A stretch of 22,058 nucleotides of DNA, taken from assembly GCA_900548955.1 (NCBI GenBank), contig URMQ01000017.1, positions 1 to 22,058 on the forward strand, written 5' to 3'. A program made the position numbers and the translations under genes. This document shows, piece after piece, positions 14,615-21,941 of this stretch. The first letter of the stretch is position 1. Each line of letters begins with the position of its first letter. Below the pieces are notes generated by a model. The model made no database searches. It saw only the letters and a list, made by a program, of their open reading frames with translations, and had not been told where the DNA came from. The DNA is from an uncultured Eggerthella sp. Lineage in GTDB: Bacteria > Actinomycetota > Coriobacteriia > Coriobacteriales > Eggerthellaceae.

Positions 14615-14717
14615 CCCAATATAAATAGATTTAAGGCTAAAAACTCTTAAACCTGTCCATAAAATACGTCAAAATAAAGCATAAAGGATGGCTTTACTTG
14701 ATGGGGGAGGGGAAGCC

Positions 14718-16016
14718 ATGTATGCATCGAAAGAATTTGAGGGTTTTGGTCCATTATCGGGTGTTCGCGTAGTTGAACTGGCGGAATGGGTGGCTGCTCC
14801 TGCGGCAGTGCGTTGCTTGGGCGAAATGGGCGCCGAAGTTATTAAGGTAGAAAATCCTGCGGGCGATCCGCAGCGTACTCAGTGTTGGGGTTTTGGCGGC
14901 AGGCGCACCGAAGAATGCGATCCAACCTACGAAAACGTTAATGCCAACAAGGACTGGATTAGCTTAAACCTGAAAACCGAAGAAGGCATGGCTATTTTTA
15001 TGGATCTGCTTTCGACGGCAGATGTGTTCGTTAACGGTGTGCGTGATAAAGCTCTAAAGCGCATGGGCTTAGACTACGAAACGCTTCATGAAAAATTCCC
15101 CCGTTTGATATGGGCGCAGATGCGCGGTTATGGCGAATTCGGCGAAATGCGTGATGAGCCTGGATACGATGCAGTTTGTTGGGGGTCGCGCGGCGGTGTA
15201 AATGCGGTATTTCGACAGGCGGGCGAATCGCCTGCGACAGCACCTCAAGGTTTTGGCGATTTCAACGCAGCAGCAATTTTTGCGGGTGGTATCGTAGCGG
15301 CACTCTTTGATCGTACTCGCACAGGCGTTGGCAATAAGGTTACGACGAACTTGTATCATGTGGCGTTGTGGGGTCATTCGCACGGAATTCAGTCTAGGCA
15401 GTTTGGCGCGCAGTATCCTGGAAGTCGCGCGAAGGCAAACAATCCATTCAATAACACCTATCAGTCAAAAGATGGTGTTTGGTTTTTGATTTGCTTGCCT
15501 GATTACAACCGCTATTTCCCATCTATGATGCGAATGCTTGGCCAGGAAGAGCTTCTTGAGGATGAGCGCATTACTACGCTTGCTGCTATGGCAGAGCATG
15601 GCTTGCAGGAATACGTGGTTTCTAAAATTGGCGAAGGATATGCGCGCAAAAATTACGATGAGTGGGATCGCATTATGTTAGAGCAAGAGGTTCCGCATCA
15701 GAAGCTATTTGACTATGACGATATTTTGGCTGATGAAGAAGCCTATGACAACGATGCGCTGCGCAGATATGAAAGCAAGGACTTCGGGCCTCGTGTATTT
15801 AATACGGCACCGCTGCGTTTTGGCAGCTATGGCGATCCTCCGCTAGTTTTGGGTAAACCTGTTGGTTATCATACCGAGCGCTATCTGCGCGAAAAAGGTT
15901 ATTCGGCTGATGAAATTGCTGCACTAGAAGAAAAAGGTGCTATCCGTTGTTGGCATGGTGAAGACCTGGATGATATTCCCGTGCTCCGCTCGAAGCGAGA
16001 TTTGGCGGGCGAGTAG
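14718..16016 (+). CDS. Type III CoA-transferase (CaiB/BaiF family), FldA/HadA-like
   Basis: Transfers CoA from an acyl-CoA donor to a free carboxylic acid through an enzyme-bound aspartyl-CoA thioester. It has 432 residues. The N-terminus has LSGVRVVELAEWVAAPAA and LGEMGAEVIKVENPAGDPQR. ENVNANKDWISLNLK and ADVFVNGVRDKALKRMGLDY follow, in the style of the phenyllactate and 2-hydroxyisocaproate CoA-transferases. The predicted catalytic Asp is D151 in EPGYDAVCWGSRGG, and GDFNAAAIFAGGIVAAL with RTRTGVGNKV follows. ATG at 14718 is preceded by GGGGAGGGG; an ATG at 14688 abuts AAAGG without spacing and adds a Gly-rich stretch. Such enzymes normally work with a 2-hydroxyacyl-CoA dehydratase, present here 6.5 kb upstream, which suggests a split pathway locus. 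The exact acid is unknown. Confidence 0.92.
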   Translation: MYASKEFEGFGPLSGVRVVELAEWVAAPAAVRCLGEMGAEVIKVENPAGDPQRTQCWGFGGRRTEECDPTYENVNANKDWISLNLKTEEGMAIFMDLLSTADVFVNGVRDKALKRMGLDYETLHEKFPRLIWAQMRGYGEFGEMRDEPGYDAVCWGSRGGVNAVFRQAGESPATAPQGFGDFNAAAIFAGGIVAALFDRTRTGVGNKVTTNLYHVALWGHSHGIQSRQFGAQYPGSRAKANNPFNNTYQSKDGVWFLICLPDYNRYFPSMMRMLGQEELLEDERITTLAAMAEHGLQEYVVSKIGEGYARKNYDEWDRIMLEQEVPHQKLFDYDDILADEEAYDNDALRRYESKDFGPRVFNTAPLRFGSYGDPPLVLGKPVGYHTERYLREKGYSADEIAALEEKGAIRCWHGEDLDDIPVLRSKRDLAGE

Positions 16017-16085
16017 CGCCCAGTTTAGACGTACGCAAACTTTCAGGTAAGAGTGAAAACAACAATAGATCCGACAAGGTTCAGT

Positions 16086-16316
16086 ATGAGTGACGAAACT
16101 AACAAAAGTGACGAAGCTGATAAAGCAGACAAGGCGAATATAACGGATAAAAGCGAATCGAAAGAAAAGGCTTCTGTTGCAACAGTGTCGGCAGCAGAAG
16201 CCTTAACTGCTGGCGTTGAGGGAAGACGAGCTGCGAAATTTACTTTTTCAAATGATGCCGCAGGTGGAAGCAACGGAGATAAAAACGCTCCTACCAAAAG
16301 CCAAATGAGAAACTAG
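16086..16316 (+). CDS. Small acidic low-complexity protein, probably frameshifted from its membrane segment
   Basis: No family recognised. The 76 residues from ATG 16086 are hydrophilic and repetitive (DEADKADKANITDKSE), with an Ala-rich middle. AAGG lies six bases before the ATG; a GTG at 16053 with AGG upstream would add 11 residues. The frame stops at 16314 just before a purely hydrophobic 26-residue frame (16319-16399) in another phase. Adding one A to the A5 run at 16281-16285 would join them as GDKKRSYQKPNEKLG followed by the membrane helix, giving basic residues right before the membrane segment, as the positive-inside rule predicts. I infer a single-span membrane protein of about 105 residues broken, or miscalled, at A5. 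Confidence 0.5.
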   Translation: MSDETNKSDEADKADKANITDKSESKEKASVATVSAAEALTAGVEGRRAAKFTFSNDAAGGSNGDKNAPTKSQMRN

Positions 16317-16318
16317 GT

Positions 16319-16399
16319 ATGGCGTTCGCGTTTGCTTTTGCAATCGTGGCAGCTATTGTGCTTGCCGTGTTTATCGCACTCGTTATGGCGCTGGTGTAA
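16319..16399 (+). CDS. 26-residue hydrophobic single-span peptide (likely C-terminal part of preceding protein)
   Basis: ATG at 16319 to TAA at 16397 encodes only A, F, I, V, L and M: MAFAFAFAIVAAIVL followed by AVFIALVMALV. This is a complete transmembrane helix. No ribosome binding site precedes the ATG, and its frame is open leftward to the A5 run at 16281, which favours reading it as the tail of the preceding acidic protein. If independent, it would be a membrane micropeptide. Confidence 0.45.
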   Translation: MAFAFAFAIVAAIVLAVFIALVMALV

Positions 16400-16425
16400 A
16401 GGCCGCTTGTTTTCTTTTAGGTATA

Positions 16426-16989
16426 TGTGAAGCAATTCATAATGCATTGGTTCATCGTAGCTATAACTCGCGATTTGATGGCGAGTCGGTAGCTATTGAC
16501 GTATATGACTACAGGATCGAAATTACAAGCCCTAGTGGTCTGTGGGGAAAATCAAAGGCGGATCTTACAGATGGAAGATCATGCTGTCGTAACGTAACTA
16601 TTATGAAGCTTATGTCTCTTGTTCCGCTGCGAGATAGCCAAGGTGCTCCTGCAGAAGGTAACGGTTCGGGAATCCTTTTAATGATTAATGAAATGCTTGC
16701 AAATGGTTTAGAACGGCCAGAGTTTTATCCAAGAATGGATCATTTTAAAGTGATTTTAAAGCGTCCAGGTGCGAGAAAAGGAAATCCTGGTCATGCCGAA
16801 AGGGGTAAAGAGATTGTAGAGGTCTTTCTTAGAAATAACGGTGAACTTTCTATGCGTGAGATTGCCGAAAAGAGCAACATAACAATCACCCAAGCGCGTC
16901 GTCGCGTGAATAAGCTTCTCGATCAAGGTATCGTGGAAGCAACCGCTCCAGTGCAAAGTCGTAATAGAAAGTATCGTATTAAGAAATAG
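16426..16989 (+). pseudogene. AlbA/AAA-4-type ATP-binding regulator, 5'-truncated
   Basis: Similarity begins abruptly with CEAIHNALVHRSYN, the N-box region of the GHKL-like ATPase domain found in 'putative DNA-binding/AAA-4' regulators. DVYDYRIEITSPSGLWG, the sub-motif GNGSGILLMINEML and a C-terminal winged helix (ELSMREIAEKSNITITQARR, ending RKYRIKK) follow. Intact relatives have about 400 or more residues, with an AlbA-like N-terminal domain that is absent here. The only start near the break is a TTG at 16447 without a ribosome binding site. Sequence left of 16420 belongs to the membrane peptide region in another phase, so the 5' half was lost by deletion or rearrangement. Proteins of this family often sit in genomic islands beside toxin or defence genes. 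Confidence 0.75.
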
Positions 16990-17187
16990 ATCTTAGTCTT
17001 GCAGAAGAATTTGTGGGTAAGCTAGGTGAGAAAATTAGCCACTGAATAGATGACGTTGCAAATTATTCTTGAAAATGGTGCTATTCAGGTAATTGGGGCT
17101 GATTTCTATATATAACGACCAGGTGAAGGTGGTATATTTAGCCTTACTGAAAAATTGGTTTTATTGTGAATAATTGGGAATCTGGTA

Positions 17188-19989
17188 ATGTCTTCACAAC
17201 TTGATTATTGGAAATCTATTAAGGCTAAAAATGCTGAGAATGCATCTCAGAAAGCACATTCAAATCAAGACGTTCAGGATTCTCAATCTTCAACACAATC
17301 GCGTTTTTCTGATACCGATTATTCTCGTCGGGGATATTCTCAGGCGCATCAGCAAGTGCGGTCGCAATCGCCGCAACACGTACAGTCACAATCGCGCGCA
17401 CAATCACGCTCACAATCACGTCCGCAAACGAACCCAAGAACTCGTTCTCAGGAATATTCTTCTACGCGCTCGCAGTTGCGTGGGCAAGTGCAAGTACATG
17501 GACAAGCTCAGTTGCATGGGCAGCAGCCACATGCCAATTCGCAGATGCGCTCACAGGTGAACAAGCGCCCTTTGCGCAATGATCGTATTTTGCGCTCGCA
17601 AGATTTTTTGCAAAGTCGCGATGATGAGATTATGGATCGTCCTAGCGCGGGATATCGTCACGAAAATCAACCCGATGGAGCTGATCAGGGCGCGTCAGGT
17701 CGCTACCGTTCATTCAATGAACGCTATGGCATTGGCGATCAGTCTGGCATCGAGCCAGAAAATGAAACTCGGTTTCGTTCGCCTTCTCGTTTCGGCGAGG
17801 TAAATAGAGGTGGCGATTTTCGTGATGCACGCCAAAGGCATGATTACGTTTATGGTGAAAGTGACCGCGAGGCTCGCGATTTTAGTGAAAGCCGCGTCGC
17901 TCGCGAAGGTCGTGAAGGTCGTGCCACGCATGAAGGTCGCACCGCTCGTGAGGCCCGCGAAGCCCATATTCCTCGTGGAGTTCGCGGCGTAGCAGCTCGC
18001 GTTGCTGGTAATGTTGCCGACAAAATACCTTTTAGTGGACGCGATAGGCATGACGCAGCATCGACTAAAGTTTCTTCTGTCGCGACATCTTCTTCTGTTG
18101 TATCTCAAACTGCCACCCCATCCCACTCCGACGCAGGCTCCACCACTAAATCACCGCACGATGCTCGCAAACTGGGCAAATCTTACATGCCTGGCTTGGA
18201 CGGTCTGCGCGCTTTGGCGGTTTTGGCGGTTTTGCTGTATCACATTTCCCCTAACCAATTTATAGGCGGCTACATTGGCGTTGACTTGTTCTTCGTAATT
18301 TCGGGCTTTTTGATTACGTATCGAAACCTTCAAAACATTCAAAACCCGAACAAGAAGTTCACGCTGAAAAACTTCTGGCTCCGCCGTGCAAGGCGCCTGA
18401 TCCCGGCTCTCGTGCTGGTAATTTTGGTGTGTGTACCTATTGGCGCGATCATCTATCCCGACATTCTGGTAGGCGCATTCAGGCAGGTAGCCGGCGCGCT
18501 TACCTATTCGACCAACTGGGTTGAGATCATTCACGGTTCGAACTACTTCGACCAGGCAAACCCATCGCTGTTTAAGAACTTCTGGTCGCTCGCTGTTGAA
18601 GAGCAGTTCTATATCATTTGGCCTCCGCTATTGCTCTTGCTGCTTTCGCGCAGGCTGAAGAATTCGCAGCTTGTTACTATCGTGGCAACCATTGCTGTTG
18701 CTTCGATGGTGCTGATGGGCGTTCTGGCAGCTCCTGACAATTACACACGTGTTTACTACGGTACCGATACGCATTGCTTCGGTCTTGCAATGGGCATCAT
18801 CTTCGCGTTCATTTGGAACAAGGAAAAAGGTTCGCTCTCGAAGGAATGGTTAAGCGCACAATCATGGATCCCTGCGCTGGCTCCCCTGGGCCTGATTGGC
18901 TTTATCCTTATTGTGATACTGGTGCCCGATACCGCTGCATTCACTTATCCATTCGGACTCGTTCTTGGATCGCTGTTCAGTTTGTTTCTTGTTGGCGCGG
19001 TAATTATCAGGCCTGATGCTCTGTTTACTCGCATCATGGAGCTTGCGCCCCTGCGCTGGATAGGCGTTCGTTCCTATGGTATTTATCTATGGCATTGGCC
19101 AATGCTGGTGTTTGGTCGCATTCTTATTCCGACTGCTATGGGCACGGTTGAAAATGTGCTGGTTGATGTGCTGTTTGCAGCAATTTCCTTCGTTGCTTCG
19201 GACTTGAGCTATCGCTTTGTCGAAGAGCCTTTGCGAAAAGATGGCTTTATTAAGTCGCTCGAAAAGCTGGTCGATCGCGTTCGCGAAAGCATCGTTGGGA
19301 AAATTCAGGCAGCGGTGTGCGTCGTGCTGGTACTTGCGACTATTATTGCTATTGCGACGGCGCCGGCAAAAACGCAACTCCAGCTGCAGATTGAACAGCA
19401 GCAGGCAGAACAGGCTCAGCAGGCGCAAGAGGCGCAGCAAAATGCGGGCAATGGTTCGCCGCAGGATCCTGGATCTATTCCGAATTACGACGAATCGCAG
19501 ATGACGGGCATTCCCGACAGCTCAACGATTACCGCTATTGGCGACTCGCTTATTTCGGGCAACTCGATTGGTTTTGAGGAAGAATTCCCCGAGATTAACT
19601 TCTTGGCAGAACCAATTCGGCAATGGGAACAGGGAGTTGAAGTAGTGAAGGAAGGCAATAATCAGGGTTTGATCCGCCAGAATGTCATCCTTGACTTTGG
19701 TACTAATGGCGGCGTTTCGGACGAGGCGCTTGTGCGTCAGGTAATAGACGAACTGGGTCCCAATAGGCGCATTCTGCTCTACAACATTTATAGTCCTTCA
19801 TCGTTTGTTGACGAAGCGAATGCGATTTACGAAAAGATTGCCGAAGAATACCCGAATGTTTACTTGGTTGACTGGAATTCGGTAGCAAGCGGACACCCGG
19901 AGTATCTGCTTTCCGACAGAACGCATACTAACATCGAAGGTCAAAATGCCTTTGTTGCCGCCGCGAAAGAAGTGTTTGAGAAGTCGTAA
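17188..19989 (+). CDS. Acyltransferase-3/SGNH O-acetyltransferase (OatA/OafA-like) with long disordered N-terminus
   Basis: Membrane enzyme that likely moves acetyl groups across the membrane onto cell-wall glycan or another surface polymer. Residues 1-330 are low-complexity: rich in S, Q and R (SRAQSRSQSRPQ), then RDR/REGREGR-type segments. The acyltransferase-3 domain spans about 333-690, with GLDGLRALAVLAVLLYH (R341, H352), GGYIGVDLFFVISGFLI, NFWLRRARRLIPAL, WSLAVEEQFYIIWP, SYGIYLWHWP and FVEEPLRK. One more membrane helix (about 711-731) leads to a Gln/Ala stalk. The extracellular SGNH esterase domain from 780 has GDSL with S787, GTNG with N840 and D910-R-T-H913. AT3-SGNH fusions such as OatA are about 600 residues, so the extra length is the N-terminus. 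ATG at 17188 has only a weak GG-rich site; the whole repeat-rich region is in frame. Confidence 0.92.
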   Translation: MSSQLDYWKSIKAKNAENASQKAHSNQDVQDSQSSTQSRFSDTDYSRRGYSQAHQQVRSQSPQHVQSQSRAQSRSQSRPQTNPRTRSQEYSSTRSQLRGQVQVHGQAQLHGQQPHANSQMRSQVNKRPLRNDRILRSQDFLQSRDDEIMDRPSAGYRHENQPDGADQGASGRYRSFNERYGIGDQSGIEPENETRFRSPSRFGEVNRGGDFRDARQRHDYVYGESDREARDFSESRVAREGREGRATHEGRTAREAREAHIPRGVRGVAARVAGNVADKIPFSGRDRHDAASTKVSSVATSSSVVSQTATPSHSDAGSTTKSPHDARKLGKSYMPGLDGLRALAVLAVLLYHISPNQFIGGYIGVDLFFVISGFLITYRNLQNIQNPNKKFTLKNFWLRRARRLIPALVLVILVCVPIGAIIYPDILVGAFRQVAGALTYSTNWVEIIHGSNYFDQANPSLFKNFWSLAVEEQFYIIWPPLLLLLLSRRLKNSQLVTIVATIAVASMVLMGVLAAPDNYTRVYYGTDTHCFGLAMGIIFAFIWNKEKGSLSKEWLSAQSWIPALAPLGLIGFILIVILVPDTAAFTYPFGLVLGSLFSLFLVGAVIIRPDALFTRIMELAPLRWIGVRSYGIYLWHWPMLVFGRILIPTAMGTVENVLVDVLFAAISFVASDLSYRFVEEPLRKDGFIKSLEKLVDRVRESIVGKIQAAVCVVLVLATIIAIATAPAKTQLQLQIEQQQAEQAQQAQEAQQNAGNGSPQDPGSIPNYDESQMTGIPDSSTITAIGDSLISGNSIGFEEEFPEINFLAEPIRQWEQGVEVVKEGNNQGLIRQNVILDFGTNGGVSDEALVRQVIDELGPNRRILLYNIYSPSSFVDEANAIYEKIAEEYPNVYLVDWNSVASGHPEYLLSDRTHTNIEGQNAFVAAAKEVFEKS

Positions 19990-20043
19990 GGTAGAGGCAA
20001 GGTGTTAGATTTCTGAACCTTGCTCGCTAATCGTGCCAGCATC

Positions 20044-20141
20044 CATTTTCTTTTGTATATCACTCACTTTTCACTTACATCTATTGCGTTATCTCTTGCT
20101 TTTTGTAATGGACGAAGTGACTGATATAAAGAAAATACGAG
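20044..20141. repeat. Degenerate inverted repeat
   Basis: The reverse complement of 20044-20068 (GTGAGTGATATACAAAAG, then AAAATGG) closely matches 20118-20141 (GTGACTGATATAAAG, then AAAATACG). A second, weaker relation links the reverse complement of 20074-20100 (AGCAAGAGATAACGC) to 20212-20236 (AGTAAGAGATTGCG). No frame is seen within. A decayed small element or a folded transcript are both possible. Confidence 0.4.
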
Positions 20142-20232
20142 AGATGAGTGAAAGATAACTCGTATCACTTGCATTCTGTCTTTCGTTTTGTGCAATTTTC
20201 ACTAACACATAGTAAGAGATTGCGAGTGATAG

Positions 20233-20400
20233 ATGAAAAATAGAACCTCAACAATCACCGAAGTGCTACGCGAATTACGTAAGCAAGGTCGTGATAATGC
20301 TGGATCGGTGGGAATCTTAACTAATATTCCCGAAACGGTTCTTTGTGAAGTTGTAACTAATGCTTTGGTAGTCGAAGAAATGAAAAGATATTTTTTGTGA
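20233..20400 (+). CDS. Small hypothetical frame, possible fragment of an AAA-4-type regulator
   Basis: ATG at 20233 to TGA at 20398 gives 55 residues with a natural composition (TITEVLRELRKQGRD, then NIPETVLCEVVTNALV). The end resembles the N-box of GHKL-like AAA-4 regulators and matches in style the fragment at 16426 (CEAIHNALV). If so, it is a piece ending where that one begins. No good ribosome binding site is present and a TAG directly precedes the ATG, so it may not be expressed. Confidence 0.3.
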   Translation: MKNRTSTITEVLRELRKQGRDNAGSVGILTNIPETVLCEVVTNALVVEEMKRYFL

Positions 20401-20547
20401 GTTGCTGAGAATAGAATCAGCGTTAGCTTGCGCTGCAATACTTTCATGTAGCTTAGAGTAAATCTTGTCAGCGTCATAATCATAATTCGAAACAAAGAAG
20501 CTAATTGTTTTAAAGATCCCTGATTTAGTAAAAACTAAATACGAATT
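20320..20547 (-). pseudogene. Startless coding-like minus-strand frame, unidentified
   Basis: Between stops at 20548 and 20317 the minus strand is open for 76 codons and reads like protein over about 20400-20515: GIFKTISFFVSNYDYD, then ADKIYSKLHESIAAQ and ANADSILSN. No ATG, GTG or TTG occurs in the frame, so it would be a fragment with its 5' end lost. I do not recognise a family. It overlaps the small + frame only beyond 20400, where its protein-like character fades. Confidence 0.25.
20523..20540. promoter_or_regulatory. 7-bp inverted repeat upstream of rloA-like gene
   Basis: ATTTAGT-AAAA-ACTAAAT is a perfect dyad about 80 bases before the ATPase gene. A small CGGA-aaa-TCCG hairpin and a run of A follow, which may overlap the promoter. 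It could be an operator for an autoregulated defence operon; the function is inferred from position only. Confidence 0.35.
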
Positions 20548-20618
20548 TTACGGAAAATCCGCAAAAAATAGCATAAAATAAGAAAAAGTATGAAATCTAA
20601 AAGCAAAGGAGGGATTTC

Positions 20619-21941
20619 ATGCTTATTAGCTTTGAGATTGAAAATTATCGCTCAATCAAAGAACGTCAAACACTATTAATGACGGCGAGTAATTATTACT
20701 TGGAAAATGACGAGTCTCTTATCGATGAAAATCTGCTAGGGTTAGTCAATACGCGACTTGTTCCTGTGTGTGCAATTTTTGGTGCGAATGCTTCTGGTAA
20801 AACAACAATAATCAGAGCAATGGATACGCTTCGCGATATGGTGTTCTCTTCTTTTTCGCGCCCTGCCGGGCAAGGTTTAGTTTATATGCCTCATGTACTC
20901 TCCTCAGAAACGGCTACTAAACCTACGAGTTACTTTGTTGCTTTTGTCTCTGGAGGGACACGGTATGAGTATTCTCTTAGCCACGATGCTACTAAAGTGC
21001 TAAGCGAAAAGCTTTATGCATATCCAAAGGGGCGTCCTCAAAAGTGGTTTATTCGTACCTGGAACAAAGAGACTCAAATATCGGAGTTCGACATCAACTC
21101 TTCTCGTGTAAAGCTGCCTAAAAATTTTACGCAGTTTGTACGAAATGATGCCTTGTTGTTATCCGCGGTTTCGCGACTTTCTTCGAGTTCTCTGCGTCCA
21201 GTTTTCGATTGGTTTAACCTTAATCAGCTTATTGTCTTAAATCGCGGTATTGATGCAGGTCCATTTACGCCACAAACAGCCTTTGCCCTGTTGGAAGATT
21301 CGTCCAAACCGCCAGAGCAAAAACAGTTTTTAGAACTTTTGCGTGCGGCTGATTTTGGCGTTAAAGATGTAAAGGTAGAGGAAGAATCATTTGCCGGTGT
21401 TCCGCAAGAAATCGAAGAGATGCTGAGTCAACAGATGGTGGATCAGCTTAAAGCGTCGCGAACTAAAACAGCAATTTTGTCGCACTACGCTGAGGGCGGA
21501 GCTATTAAAGATATCAATATCAATGAAGAATCAGCAGGGACAAAACAGTTTTTTGTTTTGATGCCAGTAATTTTAGCGGCATTAAAACTAGGGTCGGTCG
21601 TTTTCTTGGATGAAATTGATACAAGCATGCATCCTTTACTTACAAGGCAACTTATTTCGTTGTTTGTTGATCCTGAGAGCAATCCAAATCATGCGCAACT
21701 AATTTTTACTGCGCATGATACAAGCTTGTTGAATGGGGATTTTCTAAGGCGTGACGAAGTTTGGTTTACTACAAAGCGGTCCAATGGCAGCACTCTATTA
21801 GAGCCTTTGAGCGATTATTCTCCACGAAAAGATGAGGCTTTAGCAGGAGGCTATCTGGCGGGAAGATATGATGCAATTCCTGATTTACGGGATTTTACGG
21901 ACTTCGTTAATCCCGAGATTAGGCAGGATCAAGATGTCTAG
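20619..21941 (+). CDS. RloA/AbiLi-like AAA ATPase (ATP-binding cassette type), putative phage defence
   Basis: Predicted SMC/ABC-like ATPase that partners with a TOPRIM-like or RloB effector. It has 440 residues. It begins LISFEIENYRSIKERQTL, typical of OLD/RecF-like ATPases. Walker A GANASGKT is at 55-62, the ABC-type signature ESAGTKQ at about 304-310, Walker B VVFLDEID ends near 334, and the switch histidine is in TAHD (H366). After it comes RRDEVWFTTKR, a hallmark of the RloA/AbiLi group. ATG at 20619 is preceded by AAAGGAGGG with five bases of spacing, an excellent site. The stop codon overlaps the start of the next gene by eight bases, so they are coupled. Paired RloA-RloB genes are known from restriction loci and as the AbiL abortive-infection system; the defence role here is inferred from that pairing. 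Confidence 0.88.
   Translation: MLISFEIENYRSIKERQTLLMTASNYYLENDESLIDENLLGLVNTRLVPVCAIFGANASGKTTIIRAMDTLRDMVFSSFSRPAGQGLVYMPHVLSSETATKPTSYFVAFVSGGTRYEYSLSHDATKVLSEKLYAYPKGRPQKWFIRTWNKETQISEFDINSSRVKLPKNFTQFVRNDALLLSAVSRLSSSSLRPVFDWFNLNQLIVLNRGIDAGPFTPQTAFALLEDSSKPPEQKQFLELLRAADFGVKDVKVEEESFAGVPQEIEEMLSQQMVDQLKASRTKTAILSHYAEGGAIKDININEESAGTKQFFVLMPVILAALKLGSVVFLDEIDTSMHPLLTRQLISLFVDPESNPNHAQLIFTAHDTSLLNGDFLRRDEVWFTTKRSNGSTLLEPLSDYSPRKDEALAGGYLAGRYDAIPDLRDFTDFVNPEIRQDQDV

Larger units (their letters stand above)
19990..20618. other. Gene-poor stretch with gene fragments and inverted repeats
   Basis: These 629 bases contain no complete, well-supported gene. A hairpin GCAAGGT / ACCTTGC (19997-20003 with 20017-20023) follows the acyltransferase and may be a weak terminator. 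Inverted repeats cover 20044-20141, a small + frame covers 20233-20400, a coding-like but startless minus frame covers 20320-20547, and a 7-bp dyad covers 20523-20540. It looks like decayed sequence at the edge of a defence locus. Confidence 0.55.

Noticed and set aside
17050..17115. 21-residue frame MTLQIILENGAIQVIGADF after the AAA-4 remnant
   Set aside because: Looks protein-like but has a stop directly before it, no ribosome binding site and no recognisable family; at most a fragment.
17710..18126. Minus frame opposite the acyltransferase N-terminus
   Set aside because: A shadow of the repetitive R/S/A-coding region; its Thr/Ala/Phe runs follow from the repeats.
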